NCBI RefSeq assembly: GCF_017939625.1
Contig: NZ_JAGKTC010000001.1
Location: 962,519 to 1,026,518, forward strand
From: Pseudoxanthomonas helianthi
GTDB taxonomy: Bacteria; Pseudomonadota; Gammaproteobacteria; Xanthomonadales; Xanthomonadaceae
DNA length: 64,000 nucleotides
Direction of reading: 5' to 3'
Every line of letters starts with the position of its first letter. Within the stretch, counting starts at the first letter, position 1. The notes beneath the pieces are model-generated. The model was not told the origin of the DNA. It did not search any database and saw nothing but the letters and a program-made list of their open reading frames with translations. A program made the translations under genes and the position numbers. Shown piece after piece: positions 19,476 through 29,598 of this stretch.

Positions 19476-20930
19476 ATGCGTGGATGGATGCTGTGGTGCC
19501 TGCTGGCGATGGCGTTGCCGGCGATGGCGGCGGACGACGACCGCGAACTCAACGCGGTCAGCCGCGTCTGGGACCATTACGCGGAACTGAGCAGCAAGAA
19601 CGATCCGCGCAGTGCGGACCTGCTGGCCGAGTCGAGCCTCGTCCATTTCGGCTTCCTTCGCGACAGCGCCCTGTACGCCTCGGTGGAACAACTGCGCCGG
19701 CTGCCGATCGCCGACCGCGTGGTGGTTTACGCATTGCGCGCCACCCAGCAGCCCGACGCGCTGAAAGCGCTCGACAGCCAAGCGGTGGCCCGGCTGTGTT
19801 ACGGGCGCAGCTGGTATGGCGTGAGCGCTCCGGACGAAGGCGAAAGCCTGCCTTCGCTGAGCCATGTCACCCTGCTCGGCAACGACCACGCCATCGGAGA
19901 GGTTGCGCCGCCGACCGGACGGCAGTTCCAGTTCGGGGCCGAATTCTTTCGCGTGGACGGCGGCTGGAAAGTGGCGCCGGAAACCCTGATCGCCGACGAA
20001 TCGGCGGTAATCCAGCAGCAGATCCGCAGCTCCTCGCTGAGCGAAAACGCGATGCTGGGTTATCTGCTGGAACGCTTCCTCGGCAAGGACGAGCCTGCGC
20101 CGAACCTGGTCACGCTGGAACAGCCCTTCATCGACGACCCGGCCGCGCGGGCGCGCCTCAACGAAAGCTGGCCCGACTACGAAGCCACCTACAGGACGCG
20201 CGTGCAGGCCCTCGGCGTGAAGGCGGAAGCCGGCGACAACTTCGCGCAGATGGCCTTGGGCACCCTGCTGGTCAGCGGCAGCCTGCCGCAGGCGGCGCCG
20301 AAGGACGAGCCGCGCGGCTGGAAGCTGCTGGAGCAGGCCAGCGAAGGCGGCAACAGCGACGCCGCTTGGTTCGTGTTCCAGCACCTGATGGCCGATCCGA
20401 AGCAGTTCACCGATGCGCAGCTGGCCCGCGCCGCCGTACACCTGCAACGCGCCGCCGCCGCGGCGAATCCGCAGGCGATGGCGGCTTTGGGCGGCTTCTA
20501 TTTCGAGGGCGCCGGCGGCTTGCCGCAGGACTGCCGCCAGGCCGCCGACTGGCAGGCCCGCGCCGAGGAAGCGGGCGTCAAGAGCGCGCGCAACGAACAG
20601 GTCTGGACCTGGGCGACCTGCCCGATCGCCGCGCAGCGCGACCCGGCCAAGGCGCTGCAACTGGTCGGCTTCATGGTCAAGAACCAGGACACGCTGGCTT
20701 ACGGCGAACTCGATACCGTGGCCGCCGCGTATGCCGCCAACCGGCAGTTCGACCAGGCCGTTTCCTTCCAGCAGAAGGCGCTGGAGAAACTGGCCAGCGC
20801 CGAAATGAACGACAAGGCGCGCAATCGCACCCAGAAGCGGCTGCAGGCGCGCCTGCGCGATTACCAGGGCGGACGGGACTACGTGCAGGACTACAACACG
20901 TTCAAGGAAATCATGGCGGGCAATTACTGA
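19476..20930 (+). CDS. Exported SEL1-like repeat protein
   Basis: A 484-residue protein with a signal peptide (MRGWMLWCLLAMALPAMA, cleavage before ADDDREL). An N-terminal globular region to about 220 (with HFGFLRDSALYASVEQLRRL) precedes SEL1/TPR-like repeats: FAQMALGTLLVSGSLP, GWKLLEQASEGGNSDAAWFV and PQAMAALGGFYFEGAGGLPQ. These make a periplasmic scaffold of unknown partner. Its stop overlaps the next start as TGATG (20928-20932), linking it to the two PH-domain membrane genes; a shared process is inferred. Confidence 0.82.
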   Translation: MRGWMLWCLLAMALPAMAADDDRELNAVSRVWDHYAELSSKNDPRSADLLAESSLVHFGFLRDSALYASVEQLRRLPIADRVVVYALRATQQPDALKALDSQAVARLCYGRSWYGVSAPDEGESLPSLSHVTLLGNDHAIGEVAPPTGRQFQFGAEFFRVDGGWKVAPETLIADESAVIQQQIRSSSLSENAMLGYLLERFLGKDEPAPNLVTLEQPFIDDPAARARLNESWPDYEATYRTRVQALGVKAEAGDNFAQMALGTLLVSGSLPQAAPKDEPRGWKLLEQASEGGNSDAAWFVFQHLMADPKQFTDAQLARAAVHLQRAAAAANPQAMAALGGFYFEGAGGLPQDCRQAADWQARAEEAGVKSARNEQVWTWATCPIAAQRDPAKALQLVGFMVKNQDTLAYGELDTVAAAYAANRQFDQAVSFQQKALEKLASAEMNDKARNRTQKRLQARLRDYQGGRDYVQDYNTFKEIMAGNY

Positions 20931-21445
20931 TGTCGAACGAGGCGCTGCAACCTGCCGCGGAATCCGTCGATGCGAGCGATGGTTGGCAGTCGCTGCCGCT
21001 GCGCGGAGCCAAGTACGAGGCCTTGTGGACGGCCCTGGGCCTGGCGCTGCCTGCCGCCGGACTGTCGGTGCCGCTGACGATATTGACCCACATCGCTTCG
21101 CCGCTATGGCTTGCGCCACTCGCGGGCGTCGTCGGCGCGGCGTTCGGCGCACGGCTGGGCTGGAGGCGGCACCGGCGCACGCGCTGGAAGCTGGATGAGG
21201 ACGGTTTCGCCCTGCAACGCGGCCGCCTGTGGCAGACCGATACCCGCGTGCCGATCTCGCGCGTGCAGCACCTCGACCTGAAGCGCGGGCCGCTGGAACG
21301 CGCTTCGAACCTGGCGACCCTGGTGGTCCACACCGCCGGCACGCGCATGGCCGCGGTCAGTGTGTCCGGGCTGGACGACGCCGACGCCGAAGCGCTGCGC
21401 GACCGCCTGGCGCGCCAGCTCGACCAGGACGGCGACGCGCTGTGA
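20930..21445 (+). CDS. Bacterial PH (bPH2, YdbS-like) domain membrane protein
   Basis: A 171-residue protein with two hydrophobic segments at about 30-75 (LWTALGLALPAAGLSVPLTI, then LWLAPLAGVVGAAFGARLGW) followed by a bPH2 domain (WKLDEDGFALQRGRLWQTDT, then RVPISRVQHLDLKRGPLERA). This is the short partner in the YdbS-YdbT gene pair. The function of bacterial PH2 proteins is not settled; the E. coli paralogues are membrane proteins of unknown role. It starts at ATG 20930 by a TGATG junction and ends in a GTGA junction, so all three genes are coupled. Confidence 0.85.
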   Translation: MSNEALQPAAESVDASDGWQSLPLRGAKYEALWTALGLALPAAGLSVPLTILTHIASPLWLAPLAGVVGAAFGARLGWRRHRRTRWKLDEDGFALQRGRLWQTDTRVPISRVQHLDLKRGPLERASNLATLVVHTAGTRMAAVSVSGLDDADAEALRDRLARQLDQDGDAL

Positions 21446-22962
21446 ACGAAACCCGCGCGGAGCCTGCCCCCGAACGCCGGCTGCATCCGTGGTCGTGGCT
21501 GTTCGTGCTGATCCAGCAACTGAAGCAGTTCATCCTGCCGCTGATCGCGTTGCTGTTCTTCGGCCAGCGCGCCAACGACGACGGCCCGTGGTGGACGAAC
21601 TTGGCGCCGCTGATCGCCGTCGGCGTGCTCGCCGCGACCTCGCTGCTGCGCTATTTCACCTACCGCTACCGGATCGGCAGCGACGTGCTGAGCATCCGCG
21701 ACGGCTGGCTGCACCGCAGCCTGCGCGAGATTCCGTTCGCTCGCATCCATAACGTCGTGGTGCACCAGTCGTTGCTGCATCGGCTGTTCGGCGTGGCCGA
21801 AGTGCGGCTGGAATCGGCGGGCGGGCGCAAACCCGAAGCGCAGATGCAGGTGCTGCGGCTGGACGAGGCGCTGGCACTGGAACAGCAGGTGCGCCAGCGC
21901 GGCCATGTCGCCGCGGCCACGCCGGATGCCGCCGCGGCGGCCGTGCCGGACAGCGACACGCTGCTGTGCTTGCCCCTGGGCGAGGTGATACGGCTGGGAC
22001 TGGTGTCGAACCGCGGCATGATCGTCGCCGCGGCGGCCTTCGGCGGTGCGTGGCAGCTGTTTCCGCGCAAGCTGATGGCCAACTTCATCGAAAGCCTGGT
22101 GCAACGGACCAGCGGTTACATCGGCCAGTTGCACCTGGGCCTGCTCAGCACCGCGTTGGCCGTCGTCGTGCTGCTGGCGCTGGCCATGCTGCTGTTGCGT
22201 GGCCTGTCGGTGCTGCTGGCCCTGCTGCAGTACTACGGCTTCCGCCTCAGCGAAGCGCAGCGCCGGCTGACCGTCGAGCGCGGCCTGCTGGCACGCCTGC
22301 GCACCAGCGTGGCAAGGCGGCGCGTACAGGCATGGACCTTGCACGAAGGCGTGCTGCACCGGCTGCTGAAACGGCGCAGCCTGCGCATCGACACGGCGGT
22401 CGCCCAGCAGGGCCAGAACGACCAGCGCACGCTGAAGGAACTGGCGCCGATCGCCACGCCGGAAGCCTGCGACGCGCTGGTGCGCCACCTGTTGCCGCAG
22501 GCGCAATGGCCGCGCGAGCAGTGGCGCGGCGTAGGCGCAGGGCAGTGGTGGCGGTTGTGCCTGTTCACCGCGGTGTGGGTGCCGTTGGCGGTGGCGGCCG
22601 CGAGTTGGCAGTTCGGCGCCTGGGGCCTGCTGCCGCTGCTGTGGCTGCCGTGGGCCGCGTTCAAGGCGCGGCGCCGCGTGCAGCGCATGGGCTGGTCGGT
22701 CGACGACCGGCTGGTCGCCGTGCGCGGCGGCTGGTGGACGTGCTGGTGGCGCTTCGCCGAACTCGACAAGTTGCAGGCGCTGCGGCTGGAACGCGGCCCG
22801 CTGGACCGGCGCTGCGGCACCGCATCGCTATGGCTGGACACCGCCGGCGCCAATGCCGCCACCGCGCCGCCGCTACGCCTGCAGTTCGTACCGCTGGCCG
22901 AAGCGCAGGCGCTGTACGCGGAACTGTCGCGTACGCTGGCGCGGCGGCGGTTGCGCTGGTAA
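21442..22962 (+). CDS. Bacterial PH (bPH2, YdbT-like) domain membrane protein
   Basis: A 506-residue membrane protein with a GTG start at 21442 that overlaps the previous stop. Hydrophobic pairs at about 20-60 (LFVLIQQLKQFILPLIALLF) and further pairs near 235-300 and 375-400 alternate with PH2 domains (YRIGSDVLSIRDGWLHRSLR, RLTVERGLLARLRTSVARRR, WSVDDRLVAVRGGWWTCWWR). The arrangement of three PH2 blocks matches YdbT. The function is unknown. It ends the SEL1-YdbS-YdbT operon; a REP-like repeat follows 10 bp after. Confidence 0.85.
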   Translation: MNETRAEPAPERRLHPWSWLFVLIQQLKQFILPLIALLFFGQRANDDGPWWTNLAPLIAVGVLAATSLLRYFTYRYRIGSDVLSIRDGWLHRSLREIPFARIHNVVVHQSLLHRLFGVAEVRLESAGGRKPEAQMQVLRLDEALALEQQVRQRGHVAAATPDAAAAAVPDSDTLLCLPLGEVIRLGLVSNRGMIVAAAAFGGAWQLFPRKLMANFIESLVQRTSGYIGQLHLGLLSTALAVVVLLALAMLLLRGLSVLLALLQYYGFRLSEAQRRLTVERGLLARLRTSVARRRVQAWTLHEGVLHRLLKRRSLRIDTAVAQQGQNDQRTLKELAPIATPEACDALVRHLLPQAQWPREQWRGVGAGQWWRLCLFTAVWVPLAVAAASWQFGAWGLLPLLWLPWAAFKARRRVQRMGWSVDDRLVAVRGGWWTCWWRFAELDKLQALRLERGPLDRRCGTASLWLDTAGANAATAPPLRLQFVPLAEAQALYAELSRTLARRRLRW

Positions 22963-22975
22963 ATCACGCCCATCG

Positions 22976-23051
22976 CAGGGTGGGCACGCTCTTCGTGCCC
23001 ACCGCTCTTGCACCTTCATGATGGTGGGCACCCAAGACGTGCCCACCCTAC
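22976..23051. repeat. GTAG-headed REP pair (family A, copy 1)
   Basis: Two hairpins in one element: GGGTGGGCACG-CTCTT-CGTGCCCACC and GGTGGGCAC-CCAAGAC-GTGCCCACC, ending CCTAC, i.e. headed GTAGGGTGGGCAC on the minus strand. Convergent gene ends flank it: the PH-domain gene stop at 22962 and the transferase stop at 23053. Two more copies are at 46214-46242 and 46990-47064. Confidence 0.85.
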
Positions 23052-23052
23052 A

Positions 23053-24078
23053 TCATCGACCCCAGTAGCCGATGCGCTTGCGGATCTTCATCTTGCGCCA
23101 GAAATTGAACGGCTTGGGCTTGCGGTTGCGCGCGCCCCGGGCGATGAAGTCGTCGATGGCCTGCAGGATGCGTTCGCTGGAACGCCCGTCGTGGTACGGA
23201 TGGATCGCATCGGCATATTCGCGGATCGCCGCCATCAGCTCCGGCGGCCGCGACAGCGCGCGGCGGATCGCCGGCTCGAACTGCGCCCGGTCGTCGATGT
23301 CGATCAGTTGCGGGCCGGGCCGGCGGTTCTTGAAGGTGACCACCGGCTTGCGCGTCAGCAGGAACTCGTTGAGCGCGGACGAGGTGTCCGAGCACATCAG
23401 GTCGGCCTCGCCGAACAGCTCGAGGATGTTGTCGTTGTCGGCGAAACGCAGGTATTCGTTCTCGAGCGCGCGGAACTTCGCCGTCGTTTCCGGATTCATC
23501 TTCGGATGGAAGGTGACCACCCAGCGCCATTCGCCGCTGCGCGACAGGCGCTTCACTTCCTCGTACAACGTCTCCGCCGCGCTCCACGACGGCGAGAACG
23601 TCGAGTGGTACAGGATCGTCGGCGGGTCGCCGACCGGCCGCAGCTCGCCGCCGAATTCGCGCATGAAGGGATCGATCTTCGGCCAGCCGGTCTCCACCAC
23701 GCTGAAGTGGCCGACCTTGTCGGCGATGGCCTGGAACTGCGCGGTGTCGCGCGGACCGGTGGTGCAATACAGGTCGAAGAAGCCGCGGATGTAGATGTGC
23801 CGCGGCTTGCCCGCGTCGAAACCGTGGAAGGTCTCGACCTTCACCCCGGGGAAGAAATGCGGTACCGCGTTGCTGCCGGTGATGATCGCGATCGGGTTCC
23901 AGTCGCGGACCTGCTGCGTGGTGGTCAGCAGGCGCTCGCCTTCGACCAGGTCCTCGGCGCCGGGACCGTCGAAGAACCACGCCGCTTCGCCCCCGCGCGC
24001 GCGGATCGCGTCCTGCAGCGGGCGCAGGATCGCCAGCGCGTAGCGTTCGGATCCGTACAGCAGGTAGTGTTTTGGCAT
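23053..24078 (-). CDS. CDP-glycerol:glycerophosphotransferase-like protein of the LPS locus
   Basis: A 341-residue cytoplasmic protein starting MPKHYLLYGSERYALAILRP. A GT-B-like fold is suggested by SNAVPHFFPGVKVETFHGFD, TGWPKIDPF, ILYHSTFSPSW and FHPKMNPETTAKFR, and the donor-site block ADLMCSDTSSALNEFLLTRK is the conserved part of the TagB/TagF (CDP-glycerol glycerophosphotransferase) family. In LPS loci such enzymes modify core or O-chain sugars with glycerol-phosphate-like groups; the donor here is not established. The ATG at 24078 fits. It is divergent from the GT2 gene. Confidence 0.78.
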   Translation of the reverse strand: MPKHYLLYGSERYALAILRPLQDAIRARGGEAAWFFDGPGAEDLVEGERLLTTTQQVRDWNPIAIITGSNAVPHFFPGVKVETFHGFDAGKPRHIYIRGFFDLYCTTGPRDTAQFQAIADKVGHFSVVETGWPKIDPFMREFGGELRPVGDPPTILYHSTFSPSWSAAETLYEEVKRLSRSGEWRWVVTFHPKMNPETTAKFRALENEYLRFADNDNILELFGEADLMCSDTSSALNEFLLTRKPVVTFKNRRPGPQLIDIDDRAQFEPAIRRALSRPPELMAAIREYADAIHPYHDGRSSERILQAIDDFIARGARNRKPKPFNFWRKMKIRKRIGYWGR

Positions 24079-24182
24079 CTGGGTTCCGGAATCGACGCCG
24101 TGCGGCATTGCCCGCGCGGCATTGGCGCGGGATTATTGCACCAACCCGGCGCGATCGCGCCGCCGCATCGCCGGATGGCCGC

Positions 24183-24989
24183 TTGACCGAATCCACTCCC
24201 GCATCCGTGCCGCCGCTGTCGGCCTGCGTGATCGCCTACAACGAAGCCGACCGCATCGGCGACTGCCTGCGTTCGCTGGCGTTCTGCGACGACATCGTCG
24301 TGGTCGATTCGGGTTCGACCGACGCGACCCGCGAGATCGCCGAATCGCTCGGCGCGCGCGTGCTGGTGCGGACCTTCGACGGCTTCCGCAGCCAGAAGGA
24401 TTTCGCGGTAAAGCAGGCACGGCACGACTGGGTGCTGTGCCTGGACGCGGACGAGCGCGTCGACGACGCGTTGCGCACGGCGATCGAAGCGGCGCGCGGA
24501 AAGGGTTTCGCCCACGTCGCGGGCTATCGCTTCGCGCGGATGTCGTGGTACTTCGGCCGCTTCCTGCGCCACGGCACCGCTTACCCGGACCGGGTGCTGC
24601 GGCTGTTCGACCGCCGCCGTGGCGGCTGGCGCGGCGACCGCGAGATCCACGAGGCGGTCAGCGTCGACGGCCCGGTCGCCACGCTGGCCGGCAACCTGCT
24701 GCACTACCCGTTCCGCTCCCTGCTGCAGATGCTGGACAAGAAGCAGGGCTATGCGGCGATGATGGCCGAGCACGAACACGCGCATGGCAAGCGCGCATCC
24801 CTGGCCAAGCTGCTGCTGTCGCCCGGGTGGCGGTTCTTCCGCAGCTACGTCCTGCGTCGCGGCTTCCTCGACGGCATGCCCGGGCTGTTCGAAGCCTTCA
24901 TCAGCGCCAACTACGTCCGGCAGAAGTCGGTGATGCTGTGGCTGCTGCAGCATGGGCAGCCGGTGCGGACGCCCAGGCCGCCCGCCTGA
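24183..24989 (+). CDS. Glycosyltransferase family 2 (WaaE/KdtX-like)
   Basis: A protein of about 268 residues, soluble. SACVIAYNEADRIGDCLRSL, DDIVVVDSGSTDATREIA and the donor motif CLDADERVD define the GT2 fold; the RVLRLFDRRRGGWRGDREIH block and long helical C terminus resemble WaaE-type LPS core glucosyltransferases. The best start is a TTG at 24183, with GGATGG 5-10 nt upstream; the only in-frame alternative farther upstream would overlap the 5' end of the opposing gene. The target is probably the inner core (inference). Confidence 0.82.
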   Translation: MTESTPASVPPLSACVIAYNEADRIGDCLRSLAFCDDIVVVDSGSTDATREIAESLGARVLVRTFDGFRSQKDFAVKQARHDWVLCLDADERVDDALRTAIEAARGKGFAHVAGYRFARMSWYFGRFLRHGTAYPDRVLRLFDRRRGGWRGDREIHEAVSVDGPVATLAGNLLHYPFRSLLQMLDKKQGYAAMMAEHEHAHGKRASLAKLLLSPGWRFFRSYVLRRGFLDGMPGLFEAFISANYVRQKSVMLWLLQHGQPVRTPRPPA

Positions 24990-25154
24990 CCCGCGTCGGG
25001 CCCGGCGAATTTCCGGTTACGCGCTGGGCTTGCATGAACGGCGCACAACCGGCCCGGCCCTGCGACGCGATTCACGGCACGCGAACTGCCGGGAATGGGA
25101 GAATTTCACGTACTGCATACGGTCGCCTCCCGCGACTTCCCCCCAAAGGCCTGC

Positions 25155-26116
<962 letters not shown>

Positions 26117-26120
<4 letters not shown>

Positions 26121-27037
26121 CCCGTTTCGCCGTCGTTGTCACCAACTACAACTACCGTCCCTATGTCGCCGAGGCGGTGGATAGCGCGCTGGCGCAGACC
26201 CGTGCCCCGGCGCAAGTGATCATCGTCGACGACGGCTCCACGGACGGCTCGCCGGAATTCCTGCGCGAACGTTATGGCCACGACCCGCGCGTGACCCTGC
26301 TGCTGGGCGAGAACGGCGGCCAGCTTGCGGCGTTCCAGCGCGGCGTCGCGGCAGCCGACGCCGACGTGGTCTGTTTCCTCGACGCGGACGATCGCTGGAA
26401 ACCGGAATACCTGGAAAAGATCGGCACGGTCTACGATGCGCGTCGCGACGTCGATTTCGTGTTCAGCGACCTGCAGACCTTCGGCGTCGACAACGAGGAC
26501 ATCCGCTTCGAGGACAGCAACGCCGCCATCGACCTGGGCTACACCGCGATCAGCACGTATTTCCTGATCCCTTGGTACGGCGCGCCGACCTCCGCGATCT
26601 CGTTGCGCCGCACTTGGGCGGATGCGGTGCTGGACCTGCCCGACGATTTCCGCAAGCAGTGGAAGCTGTGCGCCGACGCCTGCGTGGTGCACGGGGCCAG
26701 CGTGCTCGGCGCGCGCAAGTACTACCTCCCTACCGGCTGCGTCGAATACCGCACCCACGGCAGCAATGGCTGGTGGGCGACCCGGCGCACCGCGGTGTCG
26801 CTGTACAAGGGCCGCATCCGCAACCATGGCATCGTGCGCTATTACGCCCACCGTGCCTGGCTGGACGACGGTTGCGTCGACCACAGCAAGTACGAATACC
26901 GCACCAAGCCGAACCCGCCCCGGGCGGAAATGAAGCGCTACGCCTCGCTGGCGATGCGCGGCAGCGCGCCCTGGTGGAAACGTTGCGAGCGGGCGATCAG
27001 CATCCTGCTCGGGCACCGTCGCGGCAAGGCCAATTAA
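26117..27037 (+). CDS. Glycosyltransferase family 2
   Basis: A 306-residue GT2 enzyme with [40 protein letters not shown] and the donor motif [16 protein letters not shown]. The rest is a catalytic domain only, with no membrane helix. It starts at ATG 26117, coupled to the UXS stop, so it may use UDP-xylose (inference from context). It is convergent with the GT25 gene and shares a 4-bp palindromic TTAA as both stop codons (27034-27037). Confidence 0.9.
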
Positions 27038-27816
27038 GTCGTTGCGCCGGGCTTCAGGTCCGGGACGGCGACCGGGCCGCGCAGCCGTGCTGGCAGGTCG
27101 TGCAGAAAACGCCGAAGATCCAGCCACAAGCGGTAACCCTCGCGCATCGCGGTCCGCTTCAGACCCACCTCGGATTTTGGCATCGCCTCGCCGCGGATAG
27201 TCGAGGCGAATACAGCATCTCGCACGACTCCGGGCTTCACACCCAGGCATTCGACCCCGTGAAGCCATGCCAGGTCCATGTAGTCGTCCACTGGCAATGT
27301 CCATTCCTGGGCGTGGCTCAGGAAACGCTCGGCCGCACGCGGTGCTAAGTAGTACCCAAGCGTGCGCATCGGGCTCTGCCAGTAGCGATGCAATGCCTGG
27401 TCGCCGAAACGCAGCCACTCGCGGCTCGCGTCGTCGCTGGCATGCAGGCGGAAGTAACCGATTTCCGCCGGCAGCCCAGGCAGCGCTTGCAGCAGGCGGG
27501 AGAAATCGGCTTCGATCACGATGTCGTCCTCCAGCACGATCATCGGCCGCTTGCTGTCCACGCATTGCTGCCACAGCAGGTAATGGCTGGCCCAGCAACC
27601 GATCTCGCCGGGCCGGAAAGGCCGACCCTTGCGCGCCAGGCGCTTGTCGGCGTTGACGTGCGCGAACAGCGGATGCGGCTGCCGGCCGTTCACCGCTTCG
27701 AAGAACCTCAACTGCAGGCCGAGCGCATCCGCCTGCCTGCGCATCGATTCCCTGCGCTCCGCTGATCCGGCGAGATTGACGACGTACAACGGAATTTCTT
27801 GCGACAGCTCACTCAT
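27034..27816 (-). CDS. Glycosyltransferase family 25 (LPS)
   Basis: A 260-residue protein starting MSELSQEIPLYVVNLAGSAE. The GT25 features are VVNLAGSAERRESMRRQADA, the LPS-type RPFRPGEIGCWASHYLLWQQ block and the acid motif MIVLEDDIVIEADF (residues about 106-118). Such enzymes add galactose or glucose to LPS core. The start at 27816 overlaps the stop of the upstream GT39 gene (27813-27816). It sits in a minus-strand unit with GT39, which is preceded by the ligase. Confidence 0.88.
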   Translation of the reverse strand: MSELSQEIPLYVVNLAGSAERRESMRRQADALGLQLRFFEAVNGRQPHPLFAHVNADKRLARKGRPFRPGEIGCWASHYLLWQQCVDSKRPMIVLEDDIVIEADFSRLLQALPGLPAEIGYFRLHASDDASREWLRFGDQALHRYWQSPMRTLGYYLAPRAAERFLSHAQEWTLPVDDYMDLAWLHGVECLGVKPGVVRDAVFASTIRGEAMPKSEVGLKRTAMREGYRLWLDLRRFLHDLPARLRGPVAVPDLKPGATT

Positions 27817-29537
27817 TCCCCGGCCTCTGCCTTTCGAATCTCGCATCCCCCCACGGCCGACGCATCGACCAGCCACCAACTGCGCCGGTTGGCGACACCT
27901 ACCGCCTTCGCCGCGGCGCGTTCGACACAGGCCGGCACCGAGGCATCCTGCACCAGCAGCACACGGCCTTGCGGCTGGGCACGCAGCCATGCGAGGCCGC
28001 GCTGCCATTGCGTTTCCGGCGCCGCCTTGAAGCCGAATTCCTCGACCGCTCCCTGCGCCTGCAGCAGTTGCTGCTCGCGCCAGTCGACCAGCCCGATGAC
28101 CGTATCCGGCCCGGCCAACTCGCGCGCCTGGCGCATCAACCCGCTCGCGGAATTCTCGTCGTCGAGCAATGGCGCCACGACAAGGCCATAGCCCAGCCAC
28201 AGCACTACGACGGTCTCCAGGGTCAGCGCCACCGCTCGACGCAGCCGCAGCCATGCGGCGGCCAGCAGCACCAACCCGCCCATCGCGGCGAGCACGATCC
28301 ACAATGCATCGCCCCCACCGGCCAGTCCGCGTTCGGCTTCGAACTTCAGCTCGAAGTTCGGCTCGCCCAGCACCGCAGCCAGGCCCGCGCCGAACAGGCT
28401 CGCCCCCAGCAGCAACGCGAAGCCGAACAGGGCCACCCGCACTCCACGCCGCTCGGCAAGCGCGAGCAGGAACGGTGCCGCCGCCAAGGCCAGCATCGGC
28501 AGCGCCGGCAGGATGTACATGTCGCGCTTGCCCGGACTGGCACTGAAGAACAGCAGTACCAGCACTACCCACGCCAGCGGCAACCAGACCCGCGCGTCGC
28601 GCGAGCGCCAGGCCTCGCGCCACGGCTTCAGCAGCCACGGGATGAAGATCGAGAACGGCAGCCAGAACAGCGCAATGACTTCGCCGAAATACCAGAACGG
28701 CTCGTTGTGGTGCCACGCGTTGGTGTAACGCGTCGCGGTCTGCCGGAACAGCAGTTCATGCAGATAGGCACGGTGCTCCGGATCGCCGTCGTGCAGCGCG
28801 GTCAGCAGCATCGGCACGAACCACAACGCGATCGCCGCGAGGAAAGCCAGCGCGCCGAGCGTCCAGCGCCCCACGCCGCGCGGTGCCGGTTCGCTTAATC
28901 CGCTCCAGCCGCGCCAGCGCATCAGTGCGTACGGCAGCAAGACCAGCAGGGCGAGAAAACCGACCCCCTTGCTGATCACACCCAGGCCCGCGGCGAAACA
29001 GCCCAGCCAATACCAGCGCCAGCTCGGCCCGAGCAGCGTATGCCGCAGCAGGCCGTATACGCCCAGGGTGATGAAGAACACCACGGTCGGATCGATCTGC
29101 GCGCGCTTGGCCTGGTAGACGAACTGGAACGCACACAGCACCGCGCCCGCCGCCCACAGGCCGGCACGATGATTCCACAGGCGCCGGCCCAGATCGTAGG
29201 TCAGCCACAGCGTACCCAGCGCGGCCAGCAGCGACGGGATCAGGAAGGCGACGTTCCAGTGGCGCACGACCGCATAGCAGGCACCGATCAGCCAGAAATA
29301 CAGCGGCGGTTTGTCCGGATAAAGTTCGTGGCCGCGATGCGGGAACAGCCAGTCGCCGGATTCCCACATCTGCTTGGCCACCAGCACGAAACGCGGCTCG
29401 TCTGCCGGCCACGGCGCGCGCAGGCCCAACCCGGCACCGATCACCAGCAGGGCGAAGGCCAGCAGCCAGAACAGTTCGCGGGTTTGTTCGGGGGTGCGTC
29501 GAGGCATGGCGCTGGGCGAATTCGTCATGGCGACCAT
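27813..29537 (-). CDS. GT39 (PMT/ArnT-like) membrane glycosyltransferase
   Basis: A protein of about 574 residues with 10 or more membrane segments. The N-terminal GLRAPWPADEPRFVLVAKQM loop holds the catalytic Asp-Glu pair of ArnT/PMT enzymes, and ELYPDKPPLYFWLIGACYAV is the second signature. It transfers a polyprenyl-phosphate-linked sugar to lipid A or another surface acceptor at the periplasmic face. ATGs at 29537 and 29528 are both possible and neither has a clear ribosome binding site. It overlaps the GT25 start by 4 bp. The sugar transferred is not determined by sequence. Confidence 0.87.
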   Translation of the reverse strand: MVAMTNSPSAMPRRTPEQTRELFWLLAFALLVIGAGLGLRAPWPADEPRFVLVAKQMWESGDWLFPHRGHELYPDKPPLYFWLIGACYAVVRHWNVAFLIPSLLAALGTLWLTYDLGRRLWNHRAGLWAAGAVLCAFQFVYQAKRAQIDPTVVFFITLGVYGLLRHTLLGPSWRWYWLGCFAAGLGVISKGVGFLALLVLLPYALMRWRGWSGLSEPAPRGVGRWTLGALAFLAAIALWFVPMLLTALHDGDPEHRAYLHELLFRQTATRYTNAWHHNEPFWYFGEVIALFWLPFSIFIPWLLKPWREAWRSRDARVWLPLAWVVLVLLFFSASPGKRDMYILPALPMLALAAAPFLLALAERRGVRVALFGFALLLGASLFGAGLAAVLGEPNFELKFEAERGLAGGGDALWIVLAAMGGLVLLAAAWLRLRRAVALTLETVVVLWLGYGLVVAPLLDDENSASGLMRQARELAGPDTVIGLVDWREQQLLQAQGAVEEFGFKAAPETQWQRGLAWLRAQPQGRVLLVQDASVPACVERAAAKAVGVANRRSWWLVDASAVGGCEIRKAEAGE

Positions 29538-29598
29538 GATAGAGGTCGCGCCTCGGAAATTCGTCGGCAGCGTGGCGCAGGAGCGGCTTAGCGCGGGA

